DNA from: Marvinbryantia sp.
GTDB taxonomy: Bacteria; Bacillota; Clostridia; Lachnospirales; Lachnospiraceae
Direction: 5' to 3'
NCBI GenBank assembly: GCA_016297895.1
Contig: JAEDFS010000034.1
Location: forward strand, 1 to 18,832
DNA: 18,832 bases
Below the pieces are notes generated by a model that was not told the origin of the DNA, searched no databases, and worked only from the letters and a program-made list of their open reading frames with translations. A program made the translations under genes and the position numbers. Positions 14,813 to 18,832 of this stretch are shown piece after piece; the stretch's first letter is position 1; the number at the start of each line of letters is the position of its first letter.

Positions 14813-16081
14813 TTATACGTTTTTCAATGCAATCTGATGTCTCAGAAGATCTTCCAGCACTTCTCTTTCCCGGATCAGTACCACTTCTCCATTTTCCCGG
14901 ATCAGGATCTCTGCCGGACGGAGACGGTTGTTATAATTGGATGCCATGGTAAAACCGTATGCTCCCGCATCCAGGATTCCCAGGATATCTCCTTTACGGA
15001 TCTCAGGAAGTTCCCGGTCTTTTGCCAGGATATCTCCGCTCTCACATATATTTCCGACTACCGTTACGGTCTCTGTCTGCTCTGATTTCACATCAGACCC
15101 CCGATACACCTCGATTCCATGATAGGAATCATACATGATCGGTCTCTGCAGTACATTAAATCCGCAGTCACATCCCACAAATTTCTTTTCATGATTGTGC
15201 TTTACGGAATGTACTTCTGAGAGGATCAGGCTGCATTCAGCGGAAATATAACGTCCCGGTTCGATTCGAAGAGTGATCTGCTCTCCATATTCTTCTGCGA
15301 ATTTATAAAGAGCCTTGTCGATGGCTTCCCCCAGTTCTTTCAGATCAAGAGGTGCCTCATCAAATTCCTTCTTATAAGGAATTCCAAAGCCACCGCCCAT
15401 ATCTACAAATTTCAATCCCGGGAACTGTTTTGCAATTTCAAACAGTGCCGCAATACTTGCCACAAATGCTTCTCCTGTCATAAACAGAGAGCCAATATGC
15501 TGATTGATCCCGATCAGCTTCAGATCATATTTTTCCAGCAGTGCTTTTACTTCCGGAATATATTTGGGCTCAATGCCGAACTTCGTCTTCTTGCCTGCTG
15601 TTACCACCTTTTCATGATGTCCTGCTCCCACTCCCGGATTAAATCGTACCGCTACCTCATGACCCGGAGCGATCTGTCCAAACTGTTCCAGCTGACTTAA
15701 GGAGTCTACACTGATATGGACACCGGCATCGATTGCATACTGCATTTCCTCTGCAGATACATTGTTGCAGATATAAAAGATCTCCTCAGGTGCAAAACCC
15801 GCCTTACGCTCCATGAAGATCTCGCCTGGAGACATGGCATCCACTTCCAGACCTTCTGATTTTACAATCTGAAGAAATGCCAGATTGCAGTTTGCCTTTG
15901 CAGAATAATCAACCACAAATTTGGGATAGGTCACCAGGTTTTTCAGATCCCGGCATCTTTCCCGCAGAATTCTCTCATTATACACATATACAGGGGTACC
16001 ATATTGTTTTGCCAAAGCAACCGGGTCGTTTCCCTCAAAAAAGTCCATCTGATCTGTCACTTTGGTAGCTATTTTATTCAT
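14813..16081 (-). CDS. lysA: Diaminopimelate decarboxylase
   Basis: This PLP-dependent enzyme catalyses the last step of lysine biosynthesis, meso-diaminopimelate to L-lysine plus CO2, in the cytoplasm. It has 422 residues, the normal size. Fold III decarboxylase motifs are all present: the PLP lysine Lys62 in VDYSAKANCN, HIGS at 195-198, the phosphate-binding GGGFG at 229-233, EPGRY at 274-278, catalytic Cys346 in GNICESGDILAKDRELP and GAYGFTMASNYN near 373-384. I chose the ATG at 16081 and not the in-frame ATG at 16102, because AAAGGAG sits eight bases before it and falls inside the longer version. No lysine riboswitch (L-box) fits in the 122-base upstream gap. The divergent LysR-type gene is therefore the best candidate regulator. 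Confidence 0.95.
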   Translation of the reverse strand: MNKIATKVTDQMDFFEGNDPVALAKQYGTPVYVYNERILRERCRDLKNLVTYPKFVVDYSAKANCNLAFLQIVKSEGLEVDAMSPGEIFMERKAGFAPEEIFYICNNVSAEEMQYAIDAGVHISVDSLSQLEQFGQIAPGHEVAVRFNPGVGAGHHEKVVTAGKKTKFGIEPKYIPEVKALLEKYDLKLIGINQHIGSLFMTGEAFVASIAALFEIAKQFPGLKFVDMGGGFGIPYKKEFDEAPLDLKELGEAIDKALYKFAEEYGEQITLRIEPGRYISAECSLILSEVHSVKHNHEKKFVGCDCGFNVLQRPIMYDSYHGIEVYRGSDVKSEQTETVTVVGNICESGDILAKDRELPEIRKGDILGILDAGAYGFTMASNYNNRLRPAEILIRENGEVVLIREREVLEDLLRHQIALKNV

Positions 16082-16120
16082 TGGTAAAACTCCTTTCTCC
16101 ACATAAAATCCAACAATCTA

Positions 16121-16149
16121 TTGACTTATTATAACGATGGATATAAAAT
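16121..16149 (+). promoter_or_regulatory. Candidate promoter of the LysR-type gene
   Basis: TTGACT (16121-16126) is followed after 17 bases by TAAAAT (16144-16149). A second possible -10, TATAAT at 16153-16158, has no good -35. Either way the promoter faces and overlaps that of lysA. Confidence 0.45.
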
Positions 16150-16156
16150 TTGTATA
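16128..16156 (-). promoter_or_regulatory. Promoter of lysA
   Basis: On the minus strand -10 TATAAT (16128-16133) is preceded by a 17-base spacer and TATACA (16151-16156), a four-of-six match to the -35 consensus. A weak -35 is usual for activator-dependent promoters. The -35 lies inside the inverted repeat at 16143-16167. Confidence 0.6.
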
Positions 16157-16167
16157 ATGAATTTTAT
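16143..16167. promoter_or_regulatory. Inverted repeat in lysA/LysR gap, candidate LysR-type operator
   Basis: ATAAAATT (16143-16150) and AATTTTAT (16160-16167) are exact inverted copies with nine bases between. Total size and AT-rich dyad form fit LysR-type binding sites (T-N11-A-like). It covers the -35 of lysA and the likely promoter area of the LysR gene, so one protein could activate lysA and repress itself. Binding is inferred. Confidence 0.5.
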
Positions 16168-16203
16168 GCAACTACTGATTAAGGTTATCGATAAGAGGAC
16201 AAG

Positions 16204-17085
16204 ATGAACATTGAGAATTTAAAAACATTTATCACACTATCTGAACTGAAGAATTTTACCCAGACGGCAGACCGGTATTATATCGTCCAGTCCACCGTCA
16301 CCAACCGGATCATGGAGCTGGAAAAAGAGCTCGGAAAAAAGCTTTTTGTAAGAAACCGTAAAAATGTGGAGCTGACCGATGAGGGACACCATTTTCTCAG
16401 CTACGCAAAAAGGATCGTGGCACTGGAAGCGTCTGCCATTGAAGAATTAAGCATGCTTCATACCTTTTCCGAAACACTGCGCATCGGTACAGTCAATACC
16501 GTATATGACTGTTACCTGACCCACACCATCCAGGATTATATCCGGACCTATCAGGACATCTCCGTGAAAGTCATCATTGACCACTCCGGCCCTCTGCTTC
16601 GTATGCTGCAGGACGGCACCCTGGATGCGGTGTTTTCCTATATTCCTCTGAAAAAGGCAGGTTTTCTCTGCACTCCCTTCCATTCCGATGAACTGGTGCT
16701 TGTTACTTCTCCGGAACATCAGGAATTCCGTGACGGGATCCGTCAGAACCAGCTTCCCGATGTGAATTACCTGTACTGTGATTTTATGATTCAGGACAAT
16801 GGTACCTTTATCCGGGATATGTTCCCAAAGAATTATTCTTTCTCCTTTGAGATTGATAAACTGACGCACCTTCTCCCCTATCTGACGGATGGACTTGGCC
16901 ACACCTTCCTTCCCAAAAGTCTGGTCCGGAAGCATCTGGATGACGGCACCCTGATCTCCATTCCGCTCATTGATTTTAAAGCTCCCATGATCCAGAGTTT
17001 TCTCATCATTCCGGAAGGGAAGGCAAATAATCCTTCCATTTTAAAATTTATGGAACAGCTTCCGCCAAAGGAGACGTTATCATGA
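16204..17085 (+). CDS. LysR family transcriptional regulator
   Basis: This is a DNA-binding regulator of 293 residues with the standard LysR layout. The N-terminal helix-turn-helix occupies about residues 1-60: MNIENLKTFITLSELKNFTQ, then QSTVTNRIMELEKELGKKLF and RNRKNVELTDEG. After a linker helix comes a periplasmic-binding-like effector domain (from about residue 90, LRIGTVNTVYDCYLTHTI). The gene is divergent from lysA across 122 bases that contain a LysR-like dyad over the lysA -35 region. E. coli lysR and lysA share this layout, so control of lysA by diaminopimelate or lysine is a reasonable hypothesis, but many LysR proteins control unrelated neighbours. GAGG lies five to six bases before the ATG. 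The last codons overlap the next gene as ATGA, so it is also linked to the membrane protein and HAD phosphatase downstream. Confidence 0.92.
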   Translation: MNIENLKTFITLSELKNFTQTADRYYIVQSTVTNRIMELEKELGKKLFVRNRKNVELTDEGHHFLSYAKRIVALEASAIEELSMLHTFSETLRIGTVNTVYDCYLTHTIQDYIRTYQDISVKVIIDHSGPLLRMLQDGTLDAVFSYIPLKKAGFLCTPFHSDELVLVTSPEHQEFRDGIRQNQLPDVNYLYCDFMIQDNGTFIRDMFPKNYSFSFEIDKLTHLLPYLTDGLGHTFLPKSLVRKHLDDGTLISIPLIDFKAPMIQSFLIIPEGKANNPSILKFMEQLPPKETLS

Positions 17086-17336
17086 AACAGAAAAAGCAAA
17101 AACGAATTCTGGCCTGGGTCGGTCTGATCCTGCTGGCAGGTCTCTTAATCGCTACTTTTGTACTGGCACTGATCGATGCCCCCTGGGCACAGAATGCTTT
17201 TAAAATGTGTCTTGGATTTTCGATCCTTCTTCCGGTACTGATCTATGTCTGGCTTATGCTCCACCGTGTATTGAAATCCAAAGACAGCGAAACCGATGAG
17301 AAAGGAGATTCCCATGATTCAAACCGTCATTTTTGA
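17082..17336 (+). CDS. Small two-helix membrane protein of unknown function
   Basis: I do not recognise this 84-residue protein. It has a very basic N-terminus (MKQKKQKRIL), a first hydrophobic segment at about residues 11-31, a short loop with DAPWAQNAF, a second hydrophobic segment at about 42-62 and a charged tail (KSKDSETDEKGDSHD). Both ends should lie in the cytoplasm by the positive-inside rule. It looks real because its start overlaps the LysR gene as ATGA, GGAGA precedes it inside that gene, and its 3' end carries the ribosome binding site and the first 23 bases of the HAD gene. The operon position gives no firm clue to function. Confidence 0.7.
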   Translation: MKQKKQKRILAWVGLILLAGLLIATFVLALIDAPWAQNAFKMCLGFSILLPVLIYVWLMLHRVLKSKDSETDEKGDSHDSNRHF

Positions 17337-17934
17337 TATCGGCAAAGTGCTGATTTCCTTCGACTGGAAAGCCACCCTGGCTTCCATGGATCTTTCAGAA
17401 GAAGACAGGAATATCCTGGCTAAGGCCATGTTCCAAAATCCCGACTGGCTGGAATTTGACCGGGGTGTACTGACCACAGAGGAAGTTCTCGCCCGTTTTG
17501 CCTTAAAGGCTCCGGGATATGAGTCTCTGATCCGTCAGGCCTATCTTGCGATCTATAGGGAAATGCGTACCTTTCCCTATACAAAGGACTGGATCCTGCG
17601 CCTGAAAAAAGCCGGATTAAACGTATACTATCTGTCCAACTACGGAAAAGAACCCAGGGAACTTTCCCGGGAGACCCTGTCCTTCACAGAACTGATGGAC
17701 GGCGGTCTGTTCTCCTATGAAGTAAAAATGATCAAACCCAGCCCCTGGATCTATCTGGAGCTGTGCCAACGTTATGGCATCCGACCGGAAGAGGCCGTTT
17801 TTATCGATGACAACGCCGACAACATCCAGACTGCCAGGGCACTGGGTCTTCATGCGATTCTTTTCACTTCCTATGAAGCCGCCTCCAGGGAACTGGAAGC
17901 TTTAATTCCGGCTCTTAATAATAGCGATCACTAA
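17314..17934 (+). CDS. HAD-superfamily hydrolase, YihX-like (HAD-IA) phosphatase
   Basis: This predicted cytoplasmic sugar-phosphatase has 206 residues. The HAD motifs read FDIGKVL with nucleophile Asp8, LSNYG with Ser108, Lys141 in KMIKPSPWIY and the acidic pair Asp165-Asp166 in VFIDDNADNIQTARALG. The last segment and the FDxGxV start closely resemble E. coli YihX, an alpha-D-glucose-1-phosphate phosphatase. As in YihX, the second residue of the usual DxD motif is Gly (position 10), not Asp. I chose the ATG at 17314, which has AAAGGAG six bases upstream, over the in-frame ATG at 17296, whose coding stretch contains that site. The gene overlaps the membrane-protein gene by 23 bases and the convergent DUF1700 gene by 33 bases. 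Substrate is inferred from similarity by eye. Confidence 0.88.
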   Translation: MIQTVIFDIGKVLISFDWKATLASMDLSEEDRNILAKAMFQNPDWLEFDRGVLTTEEVLARFALKAPGYESLIRQAYLAIYREMRTFPYTKDWILRLKKAGLNVYYLSNYGKEPRELSRETLSFTELMDGGLFSYEVKMIKPSPWIYLELCQRYGIRPEEAVFIDDNADNIQTARALGLHAILFTSYEAASRELEALIPALNNSDH

Positions 17935-18405
17935 GATCACCGCCAGAATCGGGACAAAAAATCTGGCTGTGAAAGCAACTACCGTTCCCAGAAGGGACAG
18001 CAGTAAAAACAAAATCAGAATCACAACCAGGGGGATCACCCATTTTGCCACAAAAGGGCTGATGCGGAAGGTATGTACCTTTCTCTGGAAACTTCCTTCC
18101 GCCTCTTCTTCCCCGTAATCACACTCTCCTGACTGGGTATCAAAATCTCCGAAAAATTCCCGACCACCAAAGCCTCCATAAGTTTGCTCTTCCCGGCGTT
18201 CCTCCGCCTGTGCGCTGTCGATCAGGGTTCGGGCGATCATCGTCGGATTTCCAAGTTCTTCCATGACCTCCCGTTCTGTTTTTCCGGAATCAATCGATTC
18301 CGTAATATATTCATTATAATAATGCAGATGCCCTTCGATCTCCGCAGGACTTAAGACTCCCTGAAGCTGCATCCGCAGCGTATCCAAAAACTCTCTTCTT
18401 CCCAT
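17902..18405 (-). CDS. DUF1700 / HAAS-domain membrane protein
   Basis: This 167-residue protein has an N-terminal HAAS-type helical domain, a charged Gly/Glu-rich linker (about 66-108) and two C-terminal hydrophobic segments (about 119-142 and 145-163). The domain carries the family features: GRREFLDTLRMQLQGVLSP, HLHYYNEYITESIDSGKTER and VMEELGNPTMIARTLI. Such proteins usually sit beside a PadR-type repressor and are thought to act in envelope-stress or membrane signalling. No PadR gene is present upstream here, where a lipoprotein gene diverges instead. The ATG at 18405 has GGAGG five bases upstream; the ATG at 18417 has no room for a ribosome binding site. The 3' end overlaps the HAD gene tail on the other strand and no terminator is visible between them. 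Confidence 0.85.
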   Translation of the reverse strand: MGRREFLDTLRMQLQGVLSPAEIEGHLHYYNEYITESIDSGKTEREVMEELGNPTMIARTLIDSAQAEERREEQTYGGFGGREFFGDFDTQSGECDYGEEEAEGSFQRKVHTFRISPFVAKWVIPLVVILILFLLLSLLGTVVAFTARFFVPILAVILVIAIIKSRN

Positions 18406-18467
18406 AAGGCCCTCCATCCTCTTTTTCTGACAATCCCTCTGTTCAAAAGAATCCCTAACTGAGATGA

Positions 18468-18496
18468 ATTATAGCGTCCCTGAACAAATTTATCAA
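18468..18496 (-). promoter_or_regulatory. Promoter of the DUF1700 gene
   Basis: On the minus strand -35 TTGATA (18491-18496), a 17-base spacer and a consensus -10 TATAAT (18468-18473). The leader would be about 57 bases. The -35 forms the left end of the dyad at 18492-18510. Confidence 0.75.
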
Positions 18497-18510
18497 GAAC
18501 TTTTCTTGAT
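18492..18510. promoter_or_regulatory. 19-bp inverted repeat covering both divergent -35 boxes, candidate operator
   Basis: ATCAAGAA (18492-18499) and TTCTTGAT (18503-18510) are exact inverted copies with three bases between. Each arm contains most of one -35 hexamer of the two divergent promoters, so a bound dimer would block RNA polymerase in both directions at once. The regulator is not encoded in the window as far as I can tell. Confidence 0.6.
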
Positions 18511-18534
18511 TTCCATTCCCATCTGCATTATACT
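18506..18534 (+). promoter_or_regulatory. Promoter of the second lipoprotein gene
   Basis: -35 TTGATT (18506-18511), a 17-base spacer and -10 TATACT (18529-18534). The ribosome binding site AGGGGA (18561-18566) is nine bases before the ATG. Confidence 0.75.
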
Positions 18535-18575
18535 AAAGATAATGTCGGATTTACAGAACGAGGGGAACGATTACC

Positions 18576-18832
18576 ATGAAAAAAAGAGGATACACCTTAC
18601 TTATTTTGATGATTGGCTGTACCATAGCCTTATCAGGCTGCCGCAGAAAACCGGTGGAAACCGAACCGGCTACGGAGACACAGTCAGAAACTCAGACAGA
18701 AACAAAAAAAGAAACGGAAAAACAGACAGAGACGGCGAAACAGACACAGCCTCAGACAGAAAAAACAACCGTAAAGCAGACGGAAAAGAAAGTAACCGTT
18801 ACACCCACCCAGCCTCAGACACAGGCCCAGAC
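18576..18832 (+). CDS. Second Thr/Glu/Gln-rich lipoprotein, paralogue of the one at 12145 (3' end outside window)
   Basis: Eighty-five codons are visible before the window ends. The signal has a basic start (MKKRGYTLL), a hydrophobic core and a good lipobox LSGC with Cys22, followed by RRKPVETEP. From there it is a low-complexity stalk rich in Thr, Glu, Gln and Lys (TETQSETQTETKKETEKQTE and on), then TVTPTQPQTQAQ. Lipidated Cys22 followed by basic residues, the E-T-E/T-Q repeats and a KTTVK segment closely parallel the lipoprotein at 12145, so they are probably paralogues. Whether this one also ends in CPYC...H modules cannot be seen. It is divergent from the DUF1700 gene with a shared operator-like dyad. 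A surface-anchored stalk protein is a safe description; the function is unknown. Confidence 0.82.
   Translation, partial: MKKRGYTLLILMIGCTIALSGCRRKPVETEPATETQSETQTETKKETEKQTETAKQTQPQTEKTTVKQTEKKVTVTPTQPQTQAQ

Overview
The window looks like chromosomal DNA from an anaerobic Firmicute of the class Clostridia, most likely a gut Lachnospiraceae-type organism. This is inferred from the gene set and protein style (M42 peptidase, M24 aminopeptidase P, NCS2 uracil permease, DUF1700/HAAS protein), strong AGGAGG-type ribosome binding sites, TTGACA/TATAAT-like promoters and moderate GC. There is no rRNA, tRNA, CRISPR array, insertion sequence or phage gene. Genes are densely packed, the largest gap is under 180 bases, and several neighbours overlap by ATGA.

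Region 1 (1-7140) is a peptide-use locus. On the minus strand, in transcription order, it holds an M42 aminopeptidase, a metal-dependent amidohydrolase, a family-5 peptide-binding protein, an intercistronic terminator, two Opp/Dpp-type permeases and an ATP-binding subunit cut by the window edge. A divergent GntR/FCD regulator sits across a palindrome-rich 176-base gap. The likely logic is that the transporter imports a peptide or modified peptide, the two hydrolases process it, and the regulator senses a product or the substrate.

Region 2 (7147-12025) holds a uracil permease with its own promoter and, upstream of it, an operon of an EamA-type exporter, a CxxCxxCC (YkgJ-type) metal-binding protein and a long-form Xaa-Pro aminopeptidase.

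Region 3 (12063-16200) has a secreted lipoprotein with a Thr/Glu/Lys-rich stalk and three Cys/His modules resembling zinc fingers. It faces a minus-strand run of lysA (diaminopimelate decarboxylase), a MATE exporter and a YfcE-type phosphodiesterase.

Region 4 (16204-18832) begins with a LysR-type regulator divergent from lysA, an arrangement like E. coli lysR-lysA, overlapping a two-helix membrane protein and a YihX-like HAD phosphatase. A convergent DUF1700 protein follows. Divergent from it, and truncated by the window end, is a second lipoprotein clearly related to the one at 12145. The paired lipoproteins and the palindrome centred between the last two divergent promoters are the least explained parts of the window.
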